DNA of 64,000 nucleotides from Deltaproteobacteria bacterium. Lineage in GTDB: Bacteria > Desulfobacterota > Desulfomonilia > UBA1062. How positions within the stretch are numbered: position 1 is the first letter of the stretch; each line of letters opens with the position of its first letter. Made by a program: the position numbers and the translations under genes. The notes below the pieces were generated by a model, which saw only the letters and a list, made by a program, of their open reading frames with translations, did no database searches and was not told where the DNA came from. The stretch spans positions 1 through 64,000 of the forward strand of contig JAGOOG010000012.1 in the NCBI GenBank assembly GCA_017992605.1. Direction: 5' to 3'. This document shows positions 33,628 to 42,194 of the stretch, one piece after another.

Positions 33628-33637
33628 GAGTGCCGGC

Positions 33638-33988
33638 TCATCCCTTTAGGGCGTTGATGCGCTCGATGAGCCGGGCCTCGGGCATGGCCCCGACTATGTC
33701 GCCCACCTTCTGGCCGTTCTTGAAGACCAGGAGATTGGGTATGGACCTGATCCCGAACTTGCGCGCCGTGTCAGGGTTCTTGTCCACGTCGAGCTTGGCG
33801 AAGACGATCTGGCCGGTATGCTTCTTGGCCAGGTTCTCCAGGATCGGCCCCAGCATTTTGCACGGCCCGCACCATTCGGCCCAGCAGTCCACCACGAGGA
33901 AGGGGTAGGTTGTCAATGCCTGGTCCAGGTCCTGATCCGTCAGGGTAATGGGGTGGTCAGGATCCTTCACGAATTTCTCATCAGCCAT
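33638..33988 (-). CDS. trxA: Thioredoxin
   Basis: 116 residues with the active site CWAEWCGPCKMLGP (WCGPC) and the cis-Pro motif IRSIPNLLVFKNGQ. No signal peptide, so cytoplasmic. An N-terminal extension of about 15 residues precedes the core. GGAGGAAACC lies upstream of the ATG. It is encoded 24 bases downstream of thioredoxin reductase, giving a complete disulfide-reducing pair. Confidence 0.95.
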   Translation of the reverse strand: MADEKFVKDPDHPITLTDQDLDQALTTYPFLVVDCWAEWCGPCKMLGPILENLAKKHTGQIVFAKLDVDKNPDTARKFGIRSIPNLLVFKNGQKVGDIVGAMPEARLIERINALKG

Positions 33989-34011
33989 GGTTTCCTCCTG
34001 TCTTCATAGTA

Positions 34012-34968
34012 TCAGGCCTTGTATCCGCCGTACGATGTCCCCTTGAGCCCGCTCACGTACTCGTTTGCGGCGAAGGCTGCAGTGGCACCGTCGCCACAGG
34101 CGGTCACCACCTGGCGAAGAAGCTTTCTCGTGCAGTCCCCGCAGGCGAAGATACCGGGGACGGATGTCCTCATGTGGGCGTCGACCGTGATATATCCGGC
34201 ATGGTCCATGTCCACGAGACCTCTGAAGACCTCGGTGTTGGGGATGTTCCCGGTGAATATGAATACGCCGTCGACGTCCAGGGTCTTTATGCGCCGGGGA
34301 TCGTGCACATCCCTGATCCTGATGGATTTTACTGCGGAGTCGCCGGCGATCTCCTCCACGACCGAATTCCACGCAAAGGAGATCTTCCCGTTGGACAGGG
34401 CCCTGTCCTGCAGTACGGCAGTGGCCCGCAGCCTGTCTCTGCGGTGGATGATGGTCACCTTCGCGGCGAAGTTCGTCAGATACAGGGCCTCCTGGACGGC
34501 CGTATCCCCACCGCCCACCACCGCGAGCGCCCCGCCCTTGTAGAAGGGGCCGTCGCAGGTGGCGCAGTAGGACACCCCCCTGCCAGTGAATTCCGCTTCC
34601 CCGGGGACGTTGAGGTGGGCATACTCGGTGCCGGTCGACAAGATCACGGACAGGGTCTTGAACTCGCCCGAGGAGGTGCTCATTTGCCAGCCCGCATGGC
34701 CGTCGACCCTGGTCGCCGCGATGGTGGAGAGATCGTCGTCCATGATCTCGGTGCCGAACCTGAGGGCCTGCTGGGTGAAGCGCTCAACGAGTTCGAACCC
34801 GCCGATCCCTTCGGGAAAGCCGGGATAGTTCTCGATGAGGTCCGTGGTGGTTATGAGGCTCGGTTTGAAGGCGCTCCTGATGAGCAGCGTCTTCATGTTC
34901 GCCCGTGATGCATAGATGCCTGACGTCAGACCGCCGGGGCCTCCGCCGATAATGATCACATCATACAT
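34012..34968 (-). CDS. trxB: Thioredoxin reductase
   Basis: 318 residues, low-molecular-weight type. FAD-binding MYDVIIIGGGPGGLTSGIYAS, redox site SYCATCDGPFYKGG (about residue 134), NAD(P)-binding VVGGGDTAVQEALYLTNFAAKVTIIHRRDRLRA split over the second Rossmann fold, and C-terminal GIFACGDCTRKLLRQVVTACGDGATAAF. HRRDR suggests the usual NADPH-type recognition. Cytoplasmic flavoprotein that reduces the thioredoxin encoded next to it. Confidence 0.95.
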   Translation of the reverse strand: MYDVIIIGGGPGGLTSGIYASRANMKTLLIRSAFKPSLITTTDLIENYPGFPEGIGGFELVERFTQQALRFGTEIMDDDLSTIAATRVDGHAGWQMSTSSGEFKTLSVILSTGTEYAHLNVPGEAEFTGRGVSYCATCDGPFYKGGALAVVGGGDTAVQEALYLTNFAAKVTIIHRRDRLRATAVLQDRALSNGKISFAWNSVVEEIAGDSAVKSIRIRDVHDPRRIKTLDVDGVFIFTGNIPNTEVFRGLVDMDHAGYITVDAHMRTSVPGIFACGDCTRKLLRQVVTACGDGATAAFAANEYVSGLKGTSYGGYKA

Positions 34969-35032
34969 ATGCGATGCCTTTCGTGATGGTATGGTGCTGT
35001 GGTAATATCATGTCAATCCCATGCAATGGCTG

Positions 35033-35041
35033 TGGTATAAT
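35033..35041 (+). promoter_or_regulatory. Extended -10 promoter of the small barrel-like gene
   Basis: TGGTATAAT: a consensus TATAAT (35036-35041) with the TG extension one base upstream. No good -35 is visible, as is usual for extended -10 promoters. Predicted start near 35048. Confidence 0.55.
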
Positions 35042-35074
35042 AACAATAGAAACGATCTCACCGGAGGTCAAGAC

Positions 35075-35569
35075 ATGAAGAAGATTATTTTCTCATCGAT
35101 GGTATTCCTGCTCTTCCCCGTTATGTCCCACGGGGCCGGGTATGTCCTCGCCACGTACGGTTCAGGGGGCGAGGTCGACGGACCCAGCTACGGTATCGAA
35201 ATGGGGGGCATCTTTCTTTCCCCCTATCATCCAGCCGGCGGCGCCTTCAGCGTGGGGCTCGGCATCAGCGTTGCTGACACCGACGAAGACCCCCCCGATA
35301 GGATCACGAAGACGTACAACGACGGCAATGAACAGGAGGTCCATGCGACCTTCGGGGCCGAGATCACCCCTGCCTTTTTCGGCGTTGCGGGCATCGGGTA
35401 CGCAAGCCAGGACACCGTGCAGCCGGACGGGTTGGGGGGGAAGGACTCCGAAACGGACAGCCATGCCTCCTGGTTGCTCGGGGTACGCTACGTGATGGAG
35501 TGGTTTAATATCGGTGTGGGGTACCACAATCGCCGAGGGGTCATGGCCGGCCTCGGTATTGCGTTCTGA
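35075..35569 (+). CDS. Small secreted, outer-membrane-barrel-like protein
   Basis: 164 residues from the ATG at 35075 with GGAGGT upstream; the signal peptide is MKKIIFSSMVFLLFPVMSHG. The mature part is Gly-rich with alternating hydrophobic strands (YGIEMGGIFLSP, GAFSVGLGISVADT, HATFGAEITPAFFGVAGIGYAS, SWLLGVRYVMEWFNIGVGYHN) and ends MAGLGIAF, the terminal Phe of many outer membrane barrels. Function unknown. It has its own promoter and a terminator-like hairpin, so it is monocistronic. Confidence 0.75.
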   Translation: MKKIIFSSMVFLLFPVMSHGAGYVLATYGSGGEVDGPSYGIEMGGIFLSPYHPAGGAFSVGLGISVADTDEDPPDRITKTYNDGNEQEVHATFGAEITPAFFGVAGIGYASQDTVQPDGLGGKDSETDSHASWLLGVRYVMEWFNIGVGYHNRRGVMAGLGIAF

Positions 35570-35592
35570 ACGGGCCGTCTTTTCCCCGGTGC

Positions 35593-35622
35593 TTCAGGTG
35601 ATCCCCTGAAAGGGGGTTTCTT
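35593..35622 (+). terminator. Terminator after the barrel-like gene
   Basis: CCCCT (35603-35607) pairs with AGGGG (35611-35615) around GAA, followed by a T-rich stretch (GTTTCTTT). A competing stem TTCAG/CTGAA overlaps it. Short, so moderate support. Confidence 0.45.
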
Positions 35623-35646
35623 TCGCGGAGAGGGCGTTGGTACTAC

Positions 35647-37044
35647 GTGAAGATATCGAAGAGAGCGACTTTCACCGTTCTTTGCCTCCTGATCGCGTGC
35701 AGCGGCTGCTCGAGCCTCCAGAACTATACCCTCAAGGCGGCGCCGGCACGTGCATCGATCATGTCCGGGGACTACGGGACCGCGCTTTCCGTTTTCCCCG
35801 AAGAGACGGCACGAGGCGGCAACGAGGTCCTGATCCGCATGGAACGGGCAACCATTCTCCAGGGCCAGGGCCTCTTCGAAGAGAGTTCCCTCGAGTTCGA
35901 AGAAACCGCCAGCAGGATCAGGGAGCATGAAGACAAGGCGGTCATTTCCGCCAGCAGGACCGCCGCCCAGGCCGGCACCCTGCTCATCAACGAGCAGGTC
36001 ATGCCCTATGAGGGCGAGGACTTCGAAAAGATCATGCTGCATGCGCTCAATGCGGTAAACTATCTCATGAGGGGTGATCTCGATGGTGCCCGTGTAGAGG
36101 TGAGACGGTCCTACCAGCGGCAGGAGGAACTCTCCGCCAGGCATCAGAAGGAACTCGAAAAGGCGCGTACCGAGGAGGGCTTCAACCAATGGGAGCAGAC
36201 CCTGGAGCAGGCGGATAAAAGCGGATACGACACCCTGAAGGAGAACTCGGACAGGGTCGTCAGTGTCTATCACAATGCCCTTGCGTCCTACGTTTCGGCC
36301 CTCGTCTATGAGCTGAACAATGAGCCGGATGAGGCGTATATCGACATGAAGAAGGCCTACGAGGCGTACCCCTCATCCCGCTCCATCCGCATGGACCTGG
36401 TGCGGTTGAGCAGGAAAGCCGGTTTCAAGGAGGACCTCGAACGCTGGGAAAAAGCGTTCGGGAAAGCCGAACACGCACCCGAAGGGTCAGTGGATGTGTT
36501 TGTCCTTTTCAGCCATGGTCTTGCCCCGGTCAAGGAACCCCTGAGCCTGCCCATACCCATCAGTCGGGGGTTTGTGGTTGCATCCATGCCGGTGTACCGA
36601 TTCAGCCCGTCGGGGATCTCCGGCGCAGTGATCAGGGCGGGCGCAGAAGGGGAAGAGACCGCGACGGTATGCGACATCGATGCCATTGCGGCACGCAACC
36701 TCCTGGACACATTCCCAACCCTGTTCGTGAAGCAGGTTGCCAGGTCTTACCTGAAGGCACGGGCCGTCGGCGGTATGGCCCGGGAGCACGGCGGTACGGG
36801 GGCGCTTCTGGGATCGCTGTTTTCCATGGTGACCGAGCAGGCCGACCTGAGGACGTGGTCCACGCTGCCCAAGCAGATTCAGGCCGCCCGGCTCTTCGTC
36901 CCCCGCGCCGTGTCGGAGATCTCCGTCCAGGCCTTCCCGGGAACCCGGCCGGAGACCATCGCGATTCCCCCTGGCGCGCGGCACGTGATCGTACTGGTCA
37001 GGCACACGGATGCGGGATTGAGCATCCACACGAAATCATATTAA
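35647..37044 (+). CDS. COG3014-type lipoprotein of the LpoB locus
   Basis: 465 residues from a GTG at 35647. The signal peptide ends in a lipobox (LLIACSGCSSL), so it should be a lipoprotein. The central region (about residues 60-280) is helical with TPR-like character: VLIRMERATILQGQGLFEESS, HALNAVNYLMRGDLDGARVEVRR, YELNNEPDEAYIDMKKAYEAYP. The C-terminal half is beta-rich: VDVFVLFSHGLAPVKEP, then TRPETIAIPPGARHVIVL. Size, order and partners match the uncharacterised COG3014 proteins found beside ycfL and lpoB, probably part of a peptidoglycan-synthesis or envelope-sensing module. GAGAGGG lies about 13 bases upstream. Confidence 0.82.
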   Translation: MKISKRATFTVLCLLIACSGCSSLQNYTLKAAPARASIMSGDYGTALSVFPEETARGGNEVLIRMERATILQGQGLFEESSLEFEETASRIREHEDKAVISASRTAAQAGTLLINEQVMPYEGEDFEKIMLHALNAVNYLMRGDLDGARVEVRRSYQRQEELSARHQKELEKARTEEGFNQWEQTLEQADKSGYDTLKENSDRVVSVYHNALASYVSALVYELNNEPDEAYIDMKKAYEAYPSSRSIRMDLVRLSRKAGFKEDLERWEKAFGKAEHAPEGSVDVFVLFSHGLAPVKEPLSLPIPISRGFVVASMPVYRFSPSGISGAVIRAGAEGEETATVCDIDAIAARNLLDTFPTLFVKQVARSYLKARAVGGMAREHGGTGALLGSLFSMVTEQADLRTWSTLPKQIQAARLFVPRAVSEISVQAFPGTRPETIAIPPGARHVIVLVRHTDAGLSIHTKSY

Positions 37045-37062
37045 AGGAAAGGAGGCACACCG

Positions 37063-37494
37063 ATGAGTACCCATAAGGCATTTCTGGTGCTGATTGCAGT
37101 GATGGTGTTCGCCTGCGCGGGCACGGCGCCGAACATCCTGTCCGTTCAGGCGGGACCTGCAGGCGTGAGCTCAAGGCAGATCGAGATCAACGACAGGTTC
37201 ATCGAGAGGACCGTCAGCTTCGGCGAGGTGAGCATCAAACCCCTGGCCGCGGCGGGGATGTACGAGGCCCAGGTGAACCTCGCCAATGGAAGCGACCGTG
37301 ACGTGGCCTTTGAATATCGTTTCATCTGGTATGATGCGCAGGGATTCGAGCTGTCGCAGGTGACCTCATGGCTTCCGGCGGTCCTGGGGGCAAAGGAGGC
37401 GAAGTGGTTCCGCTCTTCAGCACCCGCGCCGGATGCCGCATCGTTCAAGCTCATGGTCCGCAAACCCCACCCGGTGACCTCCACAGGGTCGTAA
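37063..37494 (+). CDS. YcfL-family (DUF1425) lipoprotein
   Basis: 143 residues. GGAGG precedes the ATG. Signal peptide MSTHKAFLVLIAVMVFACAG with a lipobox-like FACAG. The mature domain is a small beta sandwich: MYEAQVNLANGSDRDVAFEYRFIWYDAQG, then LPAVLGAKEAKWFRSSAPAPDAASFKLMV, the pattern I associate with DUF1425/YcfL. The middle gene of the COG3014-ycfL-lpoB trio, 18 bases behind the first and 25 bases ahead of the third, so a shared transcript is likely. Confidence 0.85.
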   Translation: MSTHKAFLVLIAVMVFACAGTAPNILSVQAGPAGVSSRQIEINDRFIERTVSFGEVSIKPLAAAGMYEAQVNLANGSDRDVAFEYRFIWYDAQGFELSQVTSWLPAVLGAKEAKWFRSSAPAPDAASFKLMVRKPHPVTSTGS

Positions 37495-37519
37495 ACGGGA
37501 AACAGGAGGGAGATGAAGC

Positions 37520-38116
37520 ATGAAGAAGACAATAGTGATCCTTGGTCTGGCAGCGCTCGTGATAGTGGCGGCAGGGTGTGCCAGCACCCCGGCCGTGAGT
37601 TACGGCAGCCCCGACCAGGTGGAGACCGTGACCACGGATTTCGGATCGACGGACCTGCAGATGATCGCCGAGAAGATGGTGAATTCGCTGCTCGCAAGCC
37701 CGATCCTCGCCTCTGGGAAACAGCCGGTATTCTACGTGCAGACCGTGCGGAACAGGACCGACGAGCACATCGACACCAAGGCGGTGACCGACAAGATCAG
37801 GGTGACCCTGCTCAGGTCGGGCAAGGTGAAGTTTACCGCCATCGCCGAGGTCAAGGACGAGCTGGTGAATCAGCTCGAGTTTCAGGCGAGTTCCGGAATG
37901 GTGGACCCCGCCACCGCCCGGTCCATCGGTAAGCTCGTGGGTGCGGACTACTTTCTCTATGGAGAGCTCGCCTCCATCAGAAAATCTGCGGGCCGCCTCA
38001 AGGATGTGTACTACAAGTTCACGCTGAACCTCGTGAACATCCAGAACGGCCTCATCGAGTGGGCCGATGAGAAGGAGATACGCAAGCAGGCAAAGAAGCC
38101 GCTCCTGGGGGGATGA
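37520..38116 (+). CDS. lpoB: LpoB-family penicillin-binding-protein activator lipoprotein
   Basis: 198 residues with a signal peptide and lipobox (VIVAAGCAST). Domain features of LpoB: STDLQMIAEKMVNSLLASPIL, FYVQTVRNRTDEHIDTKAVTDKIRVTLLRSGKVKF, GADYFLYGELASIRKSAGR and FTLNLVNIQNGLIEWADEKEIRK. In E. coli LpoB reaches through the peptidoglycan to activate PBP1b; here a bifunctional class A PBP elsewhere is the expected partner. AGGAGGGAG lies upstream. Last gene of the lipoprotein trio. Confidence 0.9.
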   Translation: MKKTIVILGLAALVIVAAGCASTPAVSYGSPDQVETVTTDFGSTDLQMIAEKMVNSLLASPILASGKQPVFYVQTVRNRTDEHIDTKAVTDKIRVTLLRSGKVKFTAIAEVKDELVNQLEFQASSGMVDPATARSIGKLVGADYFLYGELASIRKSAGRLKDVYYKFTLNLVNIQNGLIEWADEKEIRKQAKKPLLGG

Positions 38117-38189
38117 CAGGTTTGGCTTGACGTGGTGCAGCCGAAACGGATACAAAGCGATGTCGATCGCAGATGGGGAGGTGGTGCCA

Positions 38190-38738
38190 ATGGATATGGA
38201 GCGTAAGCTCGAAAAGGTTACCAGCAGGACAATGGTACTCTTCGGGACCATTGCGCTGCTCGTGCTCTTCTCTAACCCCAGGTGGTGGTCCTGCCTGATC
38301 GGCTTCATCCCTGTCGTCGCTGGAGAGGCTCTCCGATTCTGGGCCACCGGTCATCTCCGGAAGAACGAGGAACTCACGACATCCGGTCCCTACGCCCACC
38401 TTCAGTCACCACTGTACCTGGGCAGCTACATGATCGGCACGGGACTGTGCATCATGGCCCTGAATCCGGTCGTGTGGATACTGGCGAGCCTCGTCTTCTT
38501 CATATCCTATGTCCCCAGAAAGCAGGAGATTGAATGGGGGAGGCTGGAACGGAGGTTCGGCGAGGAGTTCCTGAAATACAAGCGGGAGGTCAGCTACTTC
38601 TTCCCCCGGCTCGATCCCTACCCTGAGGGGAGCAAGCATCTCTGGTCCTTTGCCCAGGCCATCGAGAACACCGAGCATCAGACGGCTCTCGCAGTCATGT
38701 TCATCGCATTTCTCATCGTAGCGAAACTCTTCTGGTGA
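38190..38738 (+). CDS. Isoprenylcysteine carboxyl methyltransferase-like membrane protein
   Basis: 182 residues from the ATG at 38190, chosen because GGGGAGG lies 8 bases upstream; frames opening further left read into lpoB. About four membrane segments. The ICMT/PEMT motif region reads TTSGPYAHLQSPLYLGSYM, then EIEWGRLERRFGEEFLKYKREVSYFFPRL. The family's usual RHP of the SAM-binding loop (GPYRYVRHPxYxG) is replaced by QSP, so methyltransferase activity is not assured. It follows lpoB by 73 bases and may share its transcript. Confidence 0.72.
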   Translation: MDMERKLEKVTSRTMVLFGTIALLVLFSNPRWWSCLIGFIPVVAGEALRFWATGHLRKNEELTTSGPYAHLQSPLYLGSYMIGTGLCIMALNPVVWILASLVFFISYVPRKQEIEWGRLERRFGEEFLKYKREVSYFFPRLDPYPEGSKHLWSFAQAIENTEHQTALAVMFIAFLIVAKLFW

Positions 38739-38771
38739 GACAGGTGCAGGAGCAGTTCATGCAATGAAGGC

Positions 38772-38798
38772 CCGCCGGGGTACATCGTGCCCCGGCCT
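38772..38798 (+). terminator. Hairpin after the ICMT-like gene
   Basis: GCCGGGG (38774-38780) pairs with CCCCGGC (38790-38796) around a 9-base loop, 35 bases past the stop codon. There is no U-tract, so termination is plausible but not certain. Confidence 0.4.
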
Positions 38799-38966
38799 CA
38801 ATACGTTCCGCTTCATCGCTCTGGCATCTGCGTCTCGGATAGGGTATAGTCAAGGAAGCATCTTCATAGTTGATCTTTCGTGTGCTGCGAAGTTCGTATG
38901 CATTCCCTCCTTTGTACAAGCTGACGAGTGACCGGGAGTCACGTCGTTGAGATGTGGAGGGAGCAC

Positions 38967-41900
38967 ATGATGTTCTGCCCGAAGTGCGGCGGTTCAGTAA
39001 CCCGAGCCGATCGTTATTGCCGTCTCTGCGGGGTCGACCTTCCATCACATTCCTCCGGCGCGGAGAACCGCCTCGTGACGATTCTCTGCACGGATCTGTG
39101 CGGTTATTCCCCCCTTGCCGAACGGCTCGACCCGGAAGACCTCAGGGAGTGCATGGCCAGGATCATGGGGGAGGTCACAACGGCCATTACCCGCTATGGT
39201 GGCACCATCGAGAAGTACATCGGCGATGCGGTGGTCGCCATATTCGGCCTGCACAGGGTGAAAGAAGACGATCCCGTCAGGGCGGTTCTTGCAGCCCGGC
39301 AGGCGCACCGGGCGGTGGAGCACATCGATCTTCCCCGGGGCCTGCGGCCCCCTGCCCCCCTGAGACTGCACACGGGCATCAACACCGGGGAAGTTATCGT
39401 GGATTTCAATGTGAGCGCAGCCTCACCCCACGGCACCCTCGGAAGACCCATCAATATTGCGTCCCGGCTCTGTGACCTCGCATCCGAAGGGGAGATACTC
39501 ATCGGTGAAGCCTTGGTCTCCACCGTGATGAGGTATTTCAATATCGAATGGAAGGGAAACCGGATGTTCAAAGGCATCCAGACACCTGTCCACGTGTACA
39601 GCGTGCTGGACGAAAAGAAGACGCCGGTGGCCGTTCATCGTGAAGGCGGCCTGACCTCGCAGCTGGTGGGGCGGGAGCATGAGCTTTCCATCCTTCTTTC
39701 TGGGGCTCGAGGTATCGCCGCGAAACGGAAAGGGGTGATCTGTATCAATGGAGAGGCAGGAGTAGGCAAGAGCAGACTCATAGGGGAATTCAGAGATCGC
39801 CTCGGAACAGGCTCGTCCTTTCTCATGGCATCATGCGTCGACCATGCGGGATCCATCCCGTACTTCCCCCTCTACAAGCTCATTCCGCCTGCAATGGAGC
39901 TGGTCGGCCTAGGCAGGAAGGTGAAGGAGAATTCGTGGAGTACCCCGGGCGGTGCTGAGCATGCCGATCACGTCAGGTGCCTGATGGCGGTCTTTGGAGG
40001 GTCCCCGGCAGGAGGCCATGGATCACGGCGGATCATCAGGGAGAGGCTCATCGACGCCGTGCATTGGCTCTTCCGGGAGGTCTCTTCTAGGATGCCGCTG
40101 GTCGTGTGCATCGAGGACATCCACTGGGCCGACCAGAGCACCCTCGACCTTATTGCCTATCTGGTGAACTCATGGGGGCAGGAGAGCCCCTGGCTGATGG
40201 TTTTTTCCCACAGGCCACACTGGGTCCCGGGGTTTGCGGCGACAAGGATCAACCTGAAAGATCTTTCACAGGAGGATGTGGGCCGCATGCTCTCGTCCAT
40301 GCTCGATGTCCCGTCCGTTCCCGATGAGATGGTGTTGTCCATGACTCACGCAACTGGGGGAAATCCGTTTTTCCTGGAAGAGATGGTAAACTATCTCCTG
40401 GAAAAGGGGGCAGGCGTGACCCTTCAGGGACGTGAGGCCGCTCCCTGGGAAATCCCAGCATCGCTCCATGGCCTCATAGCCTCACGCATCGATAGCCTTG
40501 ACGCCTCATCCAGGCGTATTCTTCAGGAAGCATCGCTGATCGGGAGGACTTTCCATGAGGGACTGCTGGCTTCAGTAAGTTCACAGGCGCTCGAGCTTGA
40601 GGAGGGCCTCGATAGTCTCGTCAGACATGGCTTCATCCACCAGGAGGGCGGGGGGGAGTACATTTTCAGACATGACATAATCCGCGACGTGGCCGGCAGG
40701 TCGCTCCTGAAGAAAGAACGCAGGGCGATCCACGGGCAGATCGGCCGGGCCCTGGAAGGGTCCACGGGTCCTGTCGAAGGTAGTGTGAGCGGGGTGCTTG
40801 CCTATCATTTCACCAGGGCACAGGAGTATGAAAAGGCCGTTCAGTGCTGCCTTGATGACGCCGTACGGTGCCGGGTGTCGGGTGCATGGGTCGAGGCCTC
40901 GATGCAGTATTTCGCTGCTGAGCGTATCCTTGAGTCACAGGCGAACCTTCCGGGTCGCACGGAGATGCTCCGGGACGTGAGGGAGGGTATCTGGAACTGC
41001 TGTCGTGTCTTCAACCCCGCCCGGGCAATCACTGCGCTCGAGGCCCTTGCGATCCACTATCGGAACATGGGGATGAGAAAGGAAGAGGCCTATTCCTTCA
41101 TACGCCTCATCAATCTCTATTCACAGCTGGGTCTATTTGGAAAGGCTCTCCATGCTTATGAGTACGGACTCTTGCTGTGCAGCGAAGACCCTCTGCTCAC
41201 TGCCGCCGCACGGACCGCCGTTGCCTATACCCACACCTTTCTCGGCAGGCCGCTGGTCGCGCTGGAACTGCTGGAGTCGGCCAGGCCCGTCCTGGAGTCG
41301 TCCGACTTGTTTCTCCGTGCGATCAATGCCCTGAGCACCCTGGCGGCAACGGTCTGGAAGGCCGACATGAAGAGTGCGGACGCGTGGTATTCACGAACCA
41401 AGGAATTGAGCGCCGATTACATGGATATCGACCTCATGGCTGATATGTGGCTTGCCCACATCTGCTGTCTTTTGGGGAGGTTCGAGCAGGCGCGCAGGGT
41501 CCACGACGAGGTTTCGATCCGGGAGAAGAAGCTCGGCAGAATGGCGGGAGGGCTGTCTTACCTGAGGATACAGGGCTCGATCTATTTCAGGGCCCGTTAC
41601 TTCGGAGACATTCCGGGAGCCCGGGCAGACCTTGCACGGTTCGATGTCCTGGGCTCCAACATCCTTGGCGCCGGATATCTCAAGGAACTCTACACGGCCT
41701 GGATCGCCCTCGAAGAAGGCCGTGTCTGCGAAGCCCATGACCGTGCCGGCCAAGCGCTGCCAGGTCTCAGGGAGGGCTTCGCCAACAGGGTTCCCTATGC
41801 CCTCAACACGCTGTCCGAGGCCAGGCTCCTCATGGGTGACGCCCAGGGAGCATCCCGGGCTGCTCTTGAGTGCATCGAGTGGAATGAACGATACGGCAAC

Positions 41901-42194
41901 GGTGACCAGCTCATATGGGCCTTGAGGATGTATGCCGAGGCCTGTGTGCTCATGGGGGAAACGATCCCGGCGAGCGACGCACTCGTGAAGGCCTGGCGTC
42001 TTTCCCGGGCCTCCGGCATGAAACCTCACCAGGCATGGATTCTCGAATCCTGTGGGAATCTCTTTCGCCACGAGGGCAACGTCCAGGGCGCGGTTCGGTA
42101 TTATGGCGCCTCGAAAAGGATCTGGGAAAGGATGGGCAATGCAGCCCAGGCGAGCAGGGTTGCGGCCCGGGAGCGTTTCGTCAAGCAGACATGA
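38967..42194 (+). CDS. Zinc-ribbon / class III nucleotidyl cyclase / AAA ATPase / TPR regulator
   Basis: 1,075 residues from the ATG at 38967 (GGAGG 6 bases upstream). Order: zinc ribbon CPKCG-CRLCG (residues 4-24); class III cyclase domain (about 35-215) with metal Asp in ILCTDLCGYSPL and in EKYIGDAVVAIFG (with the purine-contacting Lys) and transition-state Asn/Arg in INIASRL; then an AAA/STAND ATPase with Walker A NGEAGVGKSRLIGEF (near 270) and Walker B LVVCIEDIHWAD; then TPR-like helical repeats to the C-terminus. The second base-specificity residue (Asp or Thr, three residues before the Gly of LGRPIN) appears to be Gly, so the product nucleotide is uncertain. A cytoplasmic signal-integrating protein; ligand and target unknown. 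Confidence 0.9.
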   Translation: MMFCPKCGGSVTRADRYCRLCGVDLPSHSSGAENRLVTILCTDLCGYSPLAERLDPEDLRECMARIMGEVTTAITRYGGTIEKYIGDAVVAIFGLHRVKEDDPVRAVLAARQAHRAVEHIDLPRGLRPPAPLRLHTGINTGEVIVDFNVSAASPHGTLGRPINIASRLCDLASEGEILIGEALVSTVMRYFNIEWKGNRMFKGIQTPVHVYSVLDEKKTPVAVHREGGLTSQLVGREHELSILLSGARGIAAKRKGVICINGEAGVGKSRLIGEFRDRLGTGSSFLMASCVDHAGSIPYFPLYKLIPPAMELVGLGRKVKENSWSTPGGAEHADHVRCLMAVFGGSPAGGHGSRRIIRERLIDAVHWLFREVSSRMPLVVCIEDIHWADQSTLDLIAYLVNSWGQESPWLMVFSHRPHWVPGFAATRINLKDLSQEDVGRMLSSMLDVPSVPDEMVLSMTHATGGNPFFLEEMVNYLLEKGAGVTLQGREAAPWEIPASLHGLIASRIDSLDASSRRILQEASLIGRTFHEGLLASVSSQALELEEGLDSLVRHGFIHQEGGGEYIFRHDIIRDVAGRSLLKKERRAIHGQIGRALEGSTGPVEGSVSGVLAYHFTRAQEYEKAVQCCLDDAVRCRVSGAWVEASMQYFAAERILESQANLPGRTEMLRDVREGIWNCCRVFNPARAITALEALAIHYRNMGMRKEEAYSFIRLINLYSQLGLFGKALHAYEYGLLLCSEDPLLTAAARTAVAYTHTFLGRPLVALELLESARPVLESSDLFLRAINALSTLAATVWKADMKSADAWYSRTKELSADYMDIDLMADMWLAHICCLLGRFEQARRVHDEVSIREKKLGRMAGGLSYLRIQGSIYFRARYFGDIPGARADLARFDVLGSNILGAGYLKELYTAWIALEEGRVCEAHDRAGQALPGLREGFANRVPYALNTLSEARLLMGDAQGASRAALECIEWNERYGNGDQLIWALRMYAEACVLMGETIPASDALVKAWRLSRASGMKPHQAWILESCGNLFRHEGNVQGAVRYYGASKRIWERMGNAAQASRVAARERFVKQT

